Shown here: one piece after another, positions 14,400-23,425 of the stretch
Layout: every line of letters starts with the position of its first letter
How positions within the stretch are numbered: position 1 is the stretch's first letter
NCBI GenBank assembly: GCA_008933705.1
Contig: WBUN01000010.1
Location: 1 to 64,000, forward strand
Direction: 5' to 3'
Source: Hyphomicrobiaceae bacterium
GTDB lineage: Bacteria > Pseudomonadota > Alphaproteobacteria > Rhizobiales > Hyphomicrobiaceae
DNA: 64,000 nt
Position numbers and translations under genes: made by a program
Notes under the pieces: model-generated
Told to the model about the DNA's origin: nothing
The model's database searches: none
The model's input: the letters and a program-made list of their open reading frames with translations, nothing else

Positions 14400-15026
14400 T
14401 CAACGACGTCGGCGCACGAGGCCAAGCGCCATCTCGACCTCCCGCACCGCGGCCGCCATCCAGGTGGTCTCATCGCACAGCAGCGCCGTCGCGAACATCT
14501 GCGCAAGAGTCGGCCGGACCGCCTGGGCATAGGCGAGCGCGCCCAGCACCAGGCTCAATTTCGCCGCGGGCGGGCCAGCAGCGACTTCGCCGGCGTGCTG
14601 CGCCTCGACGATCAGTGCCTCGAGCGCACGGACGAAGCGGCTCAGCGGCAATATTTGCGCCTGAGCGACACGCTCGGAGTTGTCGAGCAACTCGCGCTGG
14701 ATCACCCTGAAGGCATGCGGGCGGGCCCGCATCCACGCGACGTTTGCCGCGATGAAGGCGCTGAGGCGCGCACCGGGCCGCTGGGGCCCGGAGAGCGCCG
14801 CGGCCGTGCGCGCCTCGAGATCGGTGGCAATGTCCTCCAGCACGGCGAGGTAGAGCTTCGACTTGCTGGGAAAGTGATGCAGCAGGCTCGGATTGCGCAG
14901 CCCGGCCTCGCGCGCGATGGCGGACAAGGCAGCGCCGTGGTAGCCGAACCGCGCGAAATGCTGCTCGGCCAGGTCAAGGATGGCCCTGCGGCGGTCTGCG
15001 CCGCGATCGCTGAAAATAGTCGACAC
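14400..15026 (-). CDS. TetR/AcrR family transcriptional regulator
   Basis: A 208-residue regulator. The N-terminal helix-turn-helix is RRAILDLAEQHFARFGYHGAALSAIAREAGLRNPSLLHHFPSKSKLYLAVL, a full TetR_N domain; the C-terminal ligand domain is about 140 residues (RLSAFIAANVAWMRARPHAFRVIQRELLDNS...). The start shown is a GTG at 15026. It lies upstream of, and in line with, the enoyl-CoA hydratase gene, so that gene is the most likely target. A repeat that fits a TetR operator is in the 200-bp gap between them. Confidence 0.85.
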   Translation of the reverse strand: MSTIFSDRGADRRRAILDLAEQHFARFGYHGAALSAIAREAGLRNPSLLHHFPSKSKLYLAVLEDIATDLEARTAAALSGPQRPGARLSAFIAANVAWMRARPHAFRVIQRELLDNSERVAQAQILPLSRFVRALEALIVEAQHAGEVAAGPPAAKLSLVLGALAYAQAVRPTLAQMFATALLCDETTWMAAAVREVEMALGLVRRRR

Positions 15027-15623
15027 CCTATCGTGTTGCCACAGACCGCCGCCCGAGGCCAGAGCCGTGGCACCCCCGTGCCCGTGGACAAAGCCCGAAG
15101 CAGCTCCTCTTCGACACGGCCCATCGGCAAGGCCCGTGCGCTGGTCGCGTGTCGATAGCGCTTCTTCTGCTGCGATCCGTCACGGCAGGGAGCGGCGCTC
15201 GACGATCGCCTCAGCGTCGCCGAGGTCTGACCTCCGGATAAGCGATTGGATTGTTGGTGAGCTTGGGCGGCAAAGTCGTTTCATGACGACATGCACCGGT
15301 CCCGAGACCAATCGCTCGCGCTGCTTCGGGAAGCAGCGCTCCTCGCTTTCCGGGCGGTCGCCTGCGGCATGCGTCGCAATCGCGACAATACTCACGAGGC
15401 GACTGCGCCCGCTGGGGGGCGCGATGTCTATCAACCTGATTCGGCGTGCGCCTTCGCCATCGACCGTGCCTGCATCCAGCGCGTTTCAGCCTCAGAACTT
15501 GTCGGCGCTGCTCTGGTTGCTCTGTAGCTGGTGCCGAGCAATGTCTTTGCGACGCCTCAGAAGCCCGAGCGCATGCCAGAAATCGGTTGATGCATTCGCT
15601 GCCGCTCCAGGAGAGGCAGTGCC
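15027..15623. other. Intergenic region, no recognisable gene
   Basis: About 600 bp between the divergent TetR and SLC13 genes. ORFs here (for example 15180-15434 minus) resemble nothing known and have no ribosome binding site of note. A small perfect hairpin GTCGC-AATC-GCGAC is at 15373-15386. It may hold promoters for both flanking genes or decayed coding sequence. Confidence 0.5.
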
Positions 15624-17072
15624 ATGAGCGCGCCGCTCGATGGGGAACCAGCCCAGCCGCCCGCGCGCGCAGCGGCCGAGAAGAGCGACAAAGCCCAGTC
15701 TGTTATCCGGTCATGGCCCATGCTCGGCGTCCTCCTCGCGACCGCCCTTGGCGGTCTGGCAGGAGGAGCAGTTCTGCCGGCCCCGATGGTCGGCGCACTC
15801 GTGCTTGGGGTGCTGTGCATCGGACTATGGGCAACGGCCGTCCTTCCCGAATACTGGACTGCGCTCGCGTTCTTCCTGGCAGCGGTGGTCCTCGGGATCG
15901 CGCCCGCAGAGACCGTCTTCTCCGGCTTCCGCTCGTCGACCTTCTGGCTCCTGTTCGGCGGGCTGGTTCTCGGCGCCGCCATACGCCATACCGGCCTCGA
16001 CAAGCGCAGTGCGGCATTCCTATCGCGGACGCTCGGCACACGCTATCCCGGTGTCATCCTCGGCATCGTGGCCTTCGGCCTCGCGCTCGGCTTCGTCATG
16101 CCTTCTTCGCTGGGGCGCGCCGTTCTCATGGTGCCGATCGTTGCGGCACTCGCCGCGCGCATGGGTTATGGGCCGCAGTCGAACGGCCGCACCGGCATGC
16201 TGCTCGCCGCCGCCTTCGGCAGCCACGTGCCGACCTTCGCGATCCTGCCGTCCAACGTTCCCAACATGATCCTGGCCGGAACGGCAGAGACCCTTTACCG
16301 CACCACGCTCACTTACTGGGATTACCTGCTCCTGCATTTCCCGGTTCTCGGGCTGGTGAAGGCCGCGCTTCTCGTTCCGCTCATCCTGTGGCTGTTCCCC
16401 GACCACGATCCCGCGCCCGCAGCTTCGGCCCAGCAGCGCAGCGAGCCGATCTCGACGGGCGAGAGGCGGCTCGCGGTCGTGCTGGCATTGAGCCTCGTCC
16501 TGTGGCTCGGCGATGGTCTGCATCATGTGTCGCCGGCATGGATCAGCCTCGCGGCGGCCCTCTACTGCCTGTGGCCGGGCTCGGGCCTGACCTCGACACG
16601 TTGCATCAACGAGGAGATCAACCACGGTTCGCTGCTCTTCGTCGCCGGCATCATGGGGCTCGGCGCGGTCATTGCCGCCTCTGGGCTCGGCGCGTCACTG
16701 GTGCACGCCTTGCGCGAACATGCCGGCCTGGGGACCGGCCGGCCGCTGTGGAACGTCGCTGCACTCGCCGTCATCTCTTCGCTGGTTGCGACGCTCACCA
16801 CCCTGCCCGGCGTACCGGCGGTGATGACGCCCCTTGCCGATGAACTGGCCAGGACCGCGGGCCTGCCGCTTGAAACCGTGCTGATGACCCAGGTGCTGGG
16901 CTTCTCCAACGTGCTCCTGCCTTACCAGTCGCCACCTCTGCTCGCGGCCATCGCGCTCGGCAATTTGCCAGCGGGCGCTGCCGCCAAACTGTGCCTCGTC
17001 CTGTTCCTGGTCACCACGCTCGTGTTGACGCCGCTCGACTTGCTGTGGTGGCATCTTGTCGGCTGGCTCTGA
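15624..17072 (+). CDS. SLC13/DASS-family anion permease
   Basis: A 482-residue membrane protein with about 12 hydrophobic segments. It fits the divalent anion:sodium symporter group: FFLAAVVLGIAPAETVFSGFRSSTFWLLFGGLVLGAAIRHTGL, GFVMPSSLGRAVLMVPI (first Ser-rich hairpin), FGSHVPTFAILPSNVPNMILAG, and the second hairpin near TLTTLPGVPAVMTPLADELA. Substrates of this group are dicarboxylates, citrate, sulfate or similar; the sequence does not decide. The start at 15624 follows AGGAGAGG. The LysR gene follows after 38 bp on the same strand and probably controls it. Confidence 0.83.
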   Translation: MSAPLDGEPAQPPARAAAEKSDKAQSVIRSWPMLGVLLATALGGLAGGAVLPAPMVGALVLGVLCIGLWATAVLPEYWTALAFFLAAVVLGIAPAETVFSGFRSSTFWLLFGGLVLGAAIRHTGLDKRSAAFLSRTLGTRYPGVILGIVAFGLALGFVMPSSLGRAVLMVPIVAALAARMGYGPQSNGRTGMLLAAAFGSHVPTFAILPSNVPNMILAGTAETLYRTTLTYWDYLLLHFPVLGLVKAALLVPLILWLFPDHDPAPAASAQQRSEPISTGERRLAVVLALSLVLWLGDGLHHVSPAWISLAAALYCLWPGSGLTSTRCINEEINHGSLLFVAGIMGLGAVIAASGLGASLVHALREHAGLGTGRPLWNVAALAVISSLVATLTTLPGVPAVMTPLADELARTAGLPLETVLMTQVLGFSNVLLPYQSPPLLAAIALGNLPAGAAAKLCLVLFLVTTLVLTPLDLLWWHLVGWL

Positions 17073-17110
17073 CCGCCGCCGGATGGTGGTCGCACGGTAT
17101 GTGAAAAGAC

Positions 17111-18007
17111 ATGGAGATTCACCAGCTCAAGACCTTCGTTACCGTGGCGCGTGAGGGCAGCATCACCCGCGCGTCGGAGCTGTTGTACCTGAGCCAGCCC
17201 GCCGTCAGCGCGCACATCAAGGCTATCGAAGACACCCTCGGGCTCGCTCTGTTCGAGCGCACGCCCCGCGGCATGAGCCTCACGGCCGATGGCACGCGGC
17301 TTCTCGCCAAGGCCGAAGAGACGCTCCTCGCCCATCGCGGCCTGATCGAGGAAGCCACCCGCATCAAGGGCCGCCTCACGGGCAGGATTCGCTTAGGCAC
17401 GGTCAGCAATCCGAACGGCGAGATGCTCGGCCGCCTGCTCGCCGCCCTGTCCGAGCGCTGCCCCGAGGTAGAGGTGGCGCTCAAGCATCGCAGTTCGGTC
17501 GATGTGCTCGCCGGCATCCGCAACGGCAGCCTCGATGCGGGGTTCTACAACGAGGCGGGCACGCCGCCCGCGGAGCTGACGACCATCAACGTCGCGCGCT
17601 TTGCCATCTACCTCGCAGCGCCGCCGGGAATGGTAGCAGCAGGGGAGCCGCCCGACTGGAAGGCTCTCGCCGAACTGCCGTGGATCTGTCCGACCTCGGG
17701 CACCTGCTGCGGCCGGGTCGCGGAGGTGTTCTTCGAGACTCACAATATCCGGCCGAAGCGGATCGTCAGCGTCGATCAGGAGAGCGTCACGCGCACGCTG
17801 ATCGCCGGCGGTGTCGGCGTTGGCCTTCTCCACGCGGACTCCGCGCGGGACGCGCAGCAGGCCGGCGAAGCCGAGCTGATCTGCGAGGCCCGGGAGACGG
17901 TGAGCGTCCTGTTCGCGCACCTGGCCGGTCGCTCCCGCGACCCGGTTCTGAGCGCGGTGAGTTCGATCCTCCGCGTTCTGGTCCCGCCCGCACAACGTCC
18001 TGGGTAA
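17111..18007 (+). CDS. LysR-family transcriptional regulator
   Basis: A 298-residue LysR regulator. The N-terminal winged helix is MEIHQLKTFVTVAREGSITRASELLYLSQPAVSAHIKAIEDTLGLALFERTPRGMSLTADG; the effector domain starts near residue 90 (GRIRLGTVSNPNGEMLGRLLAAL). A run of two cysteines (CPTSGTCCGRV) in the effector domain could sense redox or metal but is not a known motif. It lies directly behind the SLC13 transporter gene, which is unusual because LysR genes are more often divergent from their target. The substrate of the transporter may be its inducer. Confidence 0.86.
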   Translation: MEIHQLKTFVTVAREGSITRASELLYLSQPAVSAHIKAIEDTLGLALFERTPRGMSLTADGTRLLAKAEETLLAHRGLIEEATRIKGRLTGRIRLGTVSNPNGEMLGRLLAALSERCPEVEVALKHRSSVDVLAGIRNGSLDAGFYNEAGTPPAELTTINVARFAIYLAAPPGMVAAGEPPDWKALAELPWICPTSGTCCGRVAEVFFETHNIRPKRIVSVDQESVTRTLIAGGVGVGLLHADSARDAQQAGEAELICEARETVSVLFAHLAGRSRDPVLSAVSSILRVLVPPAQRPG

Positions 18008-18147
18008 GTGCGCACGCGCGTGCCGCGGCGGCTTCGATCTCGTCGAGGAACGCGGTCGAGCGCCTGAATCTGCGATTTTTCATCCGCGCACAGTGCCGCT
18101 GGCAGCATCGGGCCCGGGACGGATGTCCGACGTCGGGGTGGCCAAGA

Positions 18148-18165
18148 GCCCCGCCGAAGCGGGGC
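18148..18165. terminator. Hairpin between convergent LysR and small secreted-protein genes
   Basis: A perfect GC-rich 7-bp stem with a CGAA loop (GCCCCGC-CGAA-GCGGGGC) lies 140 bp after the LysR stop and 22 bp before the stop of the minus-strand gene. It is well placed as a bidirectional terminator. Confidence 0.55.
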
Positions 18166-18186
18166 CGGAAGCGCTCATCAGGTGAG

Positions 18187-18423
18187 CTATTCGACTTTGA
18201 GCTTGCAGTATTCCGGCTTGCCCGGTTCCTTGCAGCACCTCCACAGCAAGTAGTCCGTGCACTGGGCTCTCGAGCGCTTCTTCCTGGCCGCGGGCTCGAC
18301 AAGCGACATGTTCACCTTGCCAGCGCTGATGACCATGGCAGCCTGTGCCGGCTCCGCCGTTCCCCACGCCAGTCCCGCCGCCGCACCTGCACACAGCGAT
18401 AACGCAATCCATCCCTTGCGCAT
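18187..18423 (-). CDS. Small secreted Cys-rich hypothetical protein
   Basis: A 78-residue protein with a signal peptide (RKGWIALSLCAGAAAGLAWGTAEPAQA) and a short basic mature part ending in CTDYLLWRCCKEPGKPEYCKLKVE, which has four cysteines able to form two disulfides. The start at 18423 follows GAAGGGAGAAAG. No family was recognised. Similar tiny exported Cys-rich proteins are common in Hyphomicrobiales genomes, but their roles are unknown. Confidence 0.7.
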   Translation of the reverse strand: MRKGWIALSLCAGAAAGLAWGTAEPAQAAMVISAGKVNMSLVEPAARKKRSRAQCTDYLLWRCCKEPGKPEYCKLKVE

Positions 18424-18698
18424 GAGCTTTCTCCCTTCAAGACGTTCTGCATCAGGCCGATTGACGTTACGCCGCAGGAAAGGCGATGGGCAAGCGACGT
18501 CCATATCATCCGTTTCGAACCCGCATCGCACGACCGAGCTTTCCGCAGTCGGCACAGAGGCTTACTGGAGGTGAGTCGCCCGCTCGCAACCTATGCCGTT
18601 CGAATGTGCGACGGCTCGGGCAGGGCGAAGGGAAGGCCTCGAGCATGCTGGCGCTCGCTCCGGTTCCATTCGCCGCTACAGCATGGTAGCGACAGCGG

Positions 18699-19331
18699 AT
18701 GAGCTACCCGTTCAACGACGCCATCCGGCGCGAAATCGCCAACCGGTGCGCCGCGTTCACACGCCTTCCCGCGGCCCACGACAGCAACGGCCTCAAGCGA
18801 GCAGCCGTCGCGATCACGCTCGTACCGGGCGACGGCGGACCCAACCAAACCGCTTTCTTGTTGACGCAACGCAGCACTCGCTTACGCGCACATGGCGGCC
18901 AGTGGGCGTTGCCGGGTGGCCGCTGCGATCCGGGGGAGCCGGCCATGGAGGCGGCGCTCCGCGAGCTTGACGAGGAGATCGCCCTTCGGCTGCGTCCCAA
19001 GGACGTGCTCGGCACGCTCGATGACTACCCGACACGCTCCGGCTATCTCATCACGCCGGTCGTCGTTTGGGCGGGGCCCAGCCCACGCCTGCACCTCAAT
19101 CCGAAGGAGGTCGCATCGGTGCATCGCATTCCGCTTGCCGACATCATGCGACCAGGCTCAGTCAGTTTCCACACCATTCCCGAGAGCGATCGCCGCGTCA
19201 TCCGCATGCACATCGGTGGAACCTCCCTGCACGCGCCAACCGGTGCCGTGATCTATCAGTTCCGTGAGATCCTCGCCGGTCGCAACACGCGCGTCGATCA
19301 GCTCGAACAGCCTGTCTTCGCCTGGCGATAA
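18699..19331 (+). CDS. NUDIX hydrolase, CoA pyrophosphatase-like
   Basis: A 210-residue NUDIX protein. The Nudix box is GGRCDPGEPAMEAALRELDEEIAL, with the metal-binding REL.EE core intact and the last Gly of the motif replaced. Upstream, LLTQRSTRLRAHGGQWALPGG resembles the NuDL/CoA-diphosphatase pattern seen in NudL. A role in removing CoA or other nucleoside diphosphate derivatives is inferred from that similarity. No strong ribosome binding site precedes the ATG at 18699. It is a single gene followed by a perfect hairpin. Confidence 0.83.
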   Translation: MSYPFNDAIRREIANRCAAFTRLPAAHDSNGLKRAAVAITLVPGDGGPNQTAFLLTQRSTRLRAHGGQWALPGGRCDPGEPAMEAALRELDEEIALRLRPKDVLGTLDDYPTRSGYLITPVVVWAGPSPRLHLNPKEVASVHRIPLADIMRPGSVSFHTIPESDRRVIRMHIGGTSLHAPTGAVIYQFREILAGRNTRVDQLEQPVFAWR

Positions 19332-19372
19332 TTCCCCGTTACCGGCGCGCCATTCGTCGACTCCCATGCTGT

Positions 19373-19390
19373 CTGTTCCCCAAGGAACAG
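19373..19390. promoter_or_regulatory. Palindrome CTGTTCC-CCAA-GGAACAG (copy 3 of 3)
   Basis: A perfect 7+4+7 palindrome with the same arms as those at 471-488 and 3247-3264. It lies 42 bp after the NUDIX stop, so it could end that transcript, or it could be an operator for the genes to the right. Confidence 0.5.
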
Positions 19391-19515
19391 CGTGCGCCAC
19401 CAACGCCGCCCAGTCTTGAGTGAACAACACCGGACTCTGACCACGGGGTCGGATATCAGGGGGCGACACGCGTCGACGGCATTTGGCCATCCGCTCGGTC
19501 GTGTTGGTATCAATC

Positions 19516-19707
19516 ATGCGCAGGGAATACGACGATGCGGTCGAAGCATGGCGTGCGGCGCAAGTGTACGCGGACGAACTGAAGCCGCGACCAAAGGAGC
19601 CCATCAGCGATGAACAAATGAGGCGCTGGGCGACGGCCAAACAACTGGTTGTCATATTGCGGGCAGAGGTCAACCGCTTGGCGCGAGCGTTGGCTGATTC
19701 CCGTTGA
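19516..19707 (+). CDS. Small hypothetical protein
   Basis: A 63-residue ORF (MRREYDDAVEAWRAAQVYADELKPRPKEP...) predicted to be almost entirely helical and rich in charged residues. The composition looks coding, but no family was recognised and there is no clear ribosome binding site. It might form a short coiled coil. It lies between the NUDIX and SYLF genes. Confidence 0.4.
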   Translation: MRREYDDAVEAWRAAQVYADELKPRPKEPISDEQMRRWATAKQLVVILRAEVNRLARALADSR

Positions 19708-19921
19708 CTGCGACCGCGCCAGCTCGCCCCTGGTGGATGTTCTCTGGGACGCTCGCCGGGGGCAAAAACCGGCCGCAGCGACGATCTGGCCCGCCGCCAG
19801 ACGCTCGGCGCCGGCGGCTCGTGCCTGATTGTCGCCCAACAGCGCTGCTATGCGCCCTCCTGGTGGCGTGAAGTGGGCTTTGCGTGAACCGAACCTTGCG
19901 GCTCATCTCATGGGGGACGCC

Positions 19922-20485
19922 ATGCGCATCATCAACCGACGCGAAGCACTGTCGCTCGCGCTGCTTTCAAGTCTCGGCATCGTTGGCTCGACCAGTAGCA
20001 CGCAGGCAAACTCTGCCGCTCAGATCGACGCGGACGTCAACGCGACGCTCCGGCAGTTCTACTGGCAGATCGGCGGGTCCAGGGAGCTTCTCGCCAAGTC
20101 CGCCGCCGTTCTCGTCTTTCCCACCGTCATCAAGGCCGGCATCGGTATCGGCGGAGAGTATGGCGAGGGCGCACTGCTCGTTCGCGGCAGGACGGTCGAC
20201 TACTACAATACCATATCAGCCTCTGTTGGATTCCAGCTCGGGGCGCAGGCGCGTTCGGTCATCATCGTGTTCATGACCCACGAGGCGCTGGACGGCTTCC
20301 GCCGTGTGAATGGCTGGAAGATCGGCGTCGACGGCTCGGTCGCCCTCATAACCGTCGGCATCGGGGGCTCGATCGACACGAGCAAGATCGTCAGCCCCAT
20401 TGTCGGCTTCATCTTCGACGGCAAAGGGTTGATGTATAACTTGACGCTCGAAGGTTCGAAGATCACGCGCATCTCGCGCTATTGA
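19922..20485 (+). CDS. SYLF-domain (YSC84-like) lipid-binding protein
   Basis: A 187-residue exported protein. The N-terminus INRREALSLALLSSLGIVGSTSS has a twin arginine before a hydrophobic stretch and may use Tat or Sec. The mature part matches the SYLF domain: LAKSAAVLVFPTVIKAGIGIGGEYGEGALLVRGRTVDYYNT, SASVGFQLGAQARSVIIVFMT and DGSVALITVGIGGSIDTSKI. The eukaryotic domain binds phosphoinositides; the bacterial role is not settled. The start at 19922 follows GGGGGACG; an ATG 12 bp earlier is also possible. Confidence 0.85.
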   Translation: MRIINRREALSLALLSSLGIVGSTSSTQANSAAQIDADVNATLRQFYWQIGGSRELLAKSAAVLVFPTVIKAGIGIGGEYGEGALLVRGRTVDYYNTISASVGFQLGAQARSVIIVFMTHEALDGFRRVNGWKIGVDGSVALITVGIGGSIDTSKIVSPIVGFIFDGKGLMYNLTLEGSKITRISRY

Positions 20486-20637
20486 GGGCCACGGCTGCGC
20501 CGCCACGCTCGACTGTTGCGCGACCCGCTTCTGCGACTCTGACTGGTGCAGGCGTTGCGGGCCGTCCTGGACGTCAACATCCTGAAGGCGCACATTGGCA
20601 TCGAGTTGGATCTACGATTTGCGGCCGGGTCTGTTCG

Positions 20638-21444
20638 ATGTGCGAGCTGTTTGCGCTTTCCGCCAGCAGTGCCGTTGACGTCAGGCTCTCTCTGCATGAA
20701 CTAGCGCGACACGGCGGCGAGACTGGCATACATGGCGACGGCTGGGGCGCGGCGTTTCTGCAGGATCGTGATGTGGCCCTGTTCCGCGAGCCGACGGCTG
20801 CGGCCCGCTCGCCCTGGATCACGTGTCTGGAAACGCACCCGGTCCGAAGCGGCGCAGTGCTGGCGCATATCCGTCACGCAACGCGCGGTGCCGTGGCGCT
20901 GGAGAACACGCAGCCCTTCGTGCGCGAGCTGTGGGGACGTGCGCACGTCTTCGCACACAACGGTGACCTTGGTTCCGGCCTGATCCACCGGCCGGTCGTG
21001 GCGCCGCGCTACAGGAGCATTGGCGAGACGGATTCGGAGGCGGCTTTCTGCCTGCTGCTGGAACGTTTGGCCACAACAGTCGACCCAACCCGGACTGATG
21101 CGGCCGCTGTCATATTCGAGACGTTTGCGGCCTTCGTGCGTGAGATGCGCGAACATGGTCCGGCCAACGTCATTTACGTCTCGGGCAGCCGGCTGCTGGT
21201 GCATGCCGATCGCCGGACACAGGCGCCCGGTGTGATTGAGCCGCCCGGCCTGTGGCTGTTGGAGCGACATTGCGGCGAGGGCGCGAAGGCCCTCGTCGGG
21301 GAGGGTGTGCACGTGGCGGGGAGGGGCGTGGATGTCACGCTCGTTGCCAGCGTGCCGCTCACGGGTGAGCCCTGGCGGCCTCTCGAGCAGGGGAGTGTCC
21401 TTGAGCTCGAGCACGGGCGTCTACGCCGGGCAGAACAGGTCTAA
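20638..21444 (+). CDS. Class II glutamine amidotransferase (YafJ-like)
   Basis: A 268-residue protein with an N-terminal nucleophile glutaminase domain. Cys2 in MCELFALSAS would become the nucleophile after removal of Met1. Other active-site segments are GGETGIHGDGWGAAF, HIRHATRGAVALENTQPF, and FAHNGDL (the Asn-Gly oxyanion pair), then IGETDSEAAFC. There is no second synthase domain, so the acceptor of ammonia is unknown, as in YafJ. There is no strong ribosome binding site before the ATG at 20638, but the start is fixed by the nucleophile. It lies 152 bp after the SYLF gene. Confidence 0.85.
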   Translation: MCELFALSASSAVDVRLSLHELARHGGETGIHGDGWGAAFLQDRDVALFREPTAAARSPWITCLETHPVRSGAVLAHIRHATRGAVALENTQPFVRELWGRAHVFAHNGDLGSGLIHRPVVAPRYRSIGETDSEAAFCLLLERLATTVDPTRTDAAAVIFETFAAFVREMREHGPANVIYVSGSRLLVHADRRTQAPGVIEPPGLWLLERHCGEGAKALVGEGVHVAGRGVDVTLVASVPLTGEPWRPLEQGSVLELEHGRLRRAEQV

Positions 21445-21782
21445 GCAGCCGAGGGACGGCAGCCCGACCCGCGAGCGTAAGCCACCGCAAAGCAGATGGG
21501 CGGCATTCCCCCTTTTCGCACATGCAAGAAGAACAGGTTTTTTCGGATATGGTGATATGCTAATATTTGCAAGCCCGACGAAAGTAGTGGGCAAACACCG
21601 GCCGGCACCGTGAGGTAGCCGAAAACGATGGGGGAGGTGTCGGGCGACTTGGGGGGCCGAACATAGGGTACAGCTCCGCGCGGCACAAAGCCGCCGGCGA
21701 CCATCCCAACCTTGGCATCACTCCGCATAAGAACAGCCTGCCCGGCCGTCTTCGGCCAGGGCAAGGGAGGAGGATCGACGCC
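21445..21782. promoter_or_regulatory. Promoter region of the YeiH-type operon
   Basis: A 338-bp gap. Around 21540-21566 is the AT-rich stretch TTTTTTCGGATATGGTGATATGCTAATATT with a short direct repeat (GATATGG / GATATGC). This is the likeliest promoter for the four-gene operon at 21783. The rest shows no gene. Confidence 0.4.
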
Positions 21783-23414
21783 ATGGTCTACACGAAGCGC
21801 CACATAGCCGTGCTCATTATGGGGCTCGCCTTGCTGGCCCTCGGCTACTGCACCGAATTGGGGCTGTTGGACGACGTCATCAAGTATCTCGGCACGTCCC
21901 GGTCGAAGCCAGCCATGATCACGCTGCCCTACACGTTCGGGGCCATCGGCGTGGTGATCGGTTTGTGGCAGCTCATCGGCCTGCACCGCCCGGGCGGCCT
22001 CGATTACATCAACTCGGCGCTCGGCGGCGCCTTGTTCATCCTGTTCGTCGCCATGCTCATCCGCTGGTTCCTCGATCCGCTCGTGGCGGTCTGGAGCCGA
22101 GCGGTCGGGCCGGTGTTCGGCGGCAAGTACATTCACGACGTTTTCGGGCTCAACTACATCGTGCTCGGCATCGTCGCCGGCATACTGCTCGTCAATACCG
22201 TTGGCATTCCGAGCTGGGCTCAAAACGGGGTGAGACTGTCGCGGCTCGGCTTGAAGACCGGCGTCGTTCTCCTGGGCACCCTCTATTTCCTGCAGGAGAT
22301 CCTGCATCTCGGCACAGCGTCCTTTACGCTGATCGGTATCTTCGTGCTCGGCTCCGTCGGCCTGGTGCTGTGGATGGGGCGGCTCATGACCGTCAGCAAT
22401 TCGATGGGCGGCGTGCTGTCGGCCGGCGTCGGCGTGTGCGGCGTCTCGGCGGCGGTCGCGGCCGCACCGGTTGTGCAGGCCAAGTCCGCCGAGATTGCCT
22501 ACACCATCGGCACCATCCTGCTTTGGGGCGTCGGCTGCATGTTCGTGTTCCCGACAGTCGGCAAACTCCTCCACATGAGCCCCGAAGCGTTCGGCGCCTG
22601 GGCGGGCACCGGCATCCTCAACTCCGCACAGGTGGCAGGCGCCGCTCTGGCCTTCCAGCCCGACGGCATCGAGACGCTGAAGGTCGCAGAGATCTTCAAC
22701 ATCACTCGCATCCTGTTCCTGCCGCTGATCGTGGTCTGGCTGGCGGTGTGGTACGTGCGCCGTGAGACGGCTGTGAACGGTGCGGCCCAGGCGCAAAGCG
22801 TCGGCGCCATGGCTGTCAGTGCACCGCGGGTCAGCGTCGGGCGTGTCATCGTCGACAAGTTCCCGCTTTTCGTCCTTGGCTTCATCTTCATGTTCCTGCT
22901 CAACCTGACCGGCGTCTTCCTGCCCAAGGGCGTGAGCGCCAACGACCTGTGGAAAGGCCAGTACTTCGACAACAATCTGAAGGCGGACCGATTGCTGAAG
23001 GACAAGGACGTCGACGCTCTCAGGGCCGTGGCTGACAAGGCAAAGCGCAGCGACCACAAGGCAGCGCTCGAGCGGCTCATCGCCAACAAGAAGGTGATGA
23101 GCGTGAGCGACTATCACGCCCTGGACGGCCTGAGCGCCTCGGGGGCTCTCTCCAAGGAGGCCAAGGCCGTGGTGAGCGGCGCGCGCCGGTCGGTCATGCA
23201 TACACCGAAGATCGTCGGCTGGTTCCGCGACTGGATCGTGTGGCTGTTCGCCTTCGGTCTCACCGGGCTCGGCATGCAGATCACCATCGCTTCGCTCAAG
23301 CAGGCCGGGGGCCAGCCTCTGGTGATCGGCGGCGTCGTCGGTACCATCAAGGCCGTGGGATCGCTCATCGTGGTCATTGTCTTCGCCGGCCTTCTGGGCC
23401 TGAGCACGCTGTAA
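21783..23414 (+). CDS. YeiH-family (putative sulfate exporter) membrane protein, long form
   Basis: A 543-residue membrane protein with about 12 helices. The family core is visible in LGLKTGVVLLGTLYFLQEI, MTVSNSMGGVLSAGVGVCGVSAAVAAAPVVQAKSAEIAYTIGTILLWGVG, and EAFGAWAGTGILNSAQVAGAALAF. E. coli YeiH has about 350 residues. The extra length comes from an N-terminal addition of about 70 residues and a soluble insert of about 90 charged residues (about 380-475, KGQYFDNNLKADRLLKDKDVDALRAV...). Substrates in the family are not proven; sulfate or related sulfur anions are suggested. The start follows GGGAGGAGGATCGACGCC. It heads a translationally coupled operon with three small genes. Confidence 0.85.
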   Translation: MVYTKRHIAVLIMGLALLALGYCTELGLLDDVIKYLGTSRSKPAMITLPYTFGAIGVVIGLWQLIGLHRPGGLDYINSALGGALFILFVAMLIRWFLDPLVAVWSRAVGPVFGGKYIHDVFGLNYIVLGIVAGILLVNTVGIPSWAQNGVRLSRLGLKTGVVLLGTLYFLQEILHLGTASFTLIGIFVLGSVGLVLWMGRLMTVSNSMGGVLSAGVGVCGVSAAVAAAPVVQAKSAEIAYTIGTILLWGVGCMFVFPTVGKLLHMSPEAFGAWAGTGILNSAQVAGAALAFQPDGIETLKVAEIFNITRILFLPLIVVWLAVWYVRRETAVNGAAQAQSVGAMAVSAPRVSVGRVIVDKFPLFVLGFIFMFLLNLTGVFLPKGVSANDLWKGQYFDNNLKADRLLKDKDVDALRAVADKAKRSDHKAALERLIANKKVMSVSDYHALDGLSASGALSKEAKAVVSGARRSVMHTPKIVGWFRDWIVWLFAFGLTGLGMQITIASLKQAGGQPLVIGGVVGTIKAVGSLIVVIVFAGLLGLSTL

Positions 23415-23425
23415 GGGAGGGCGCC

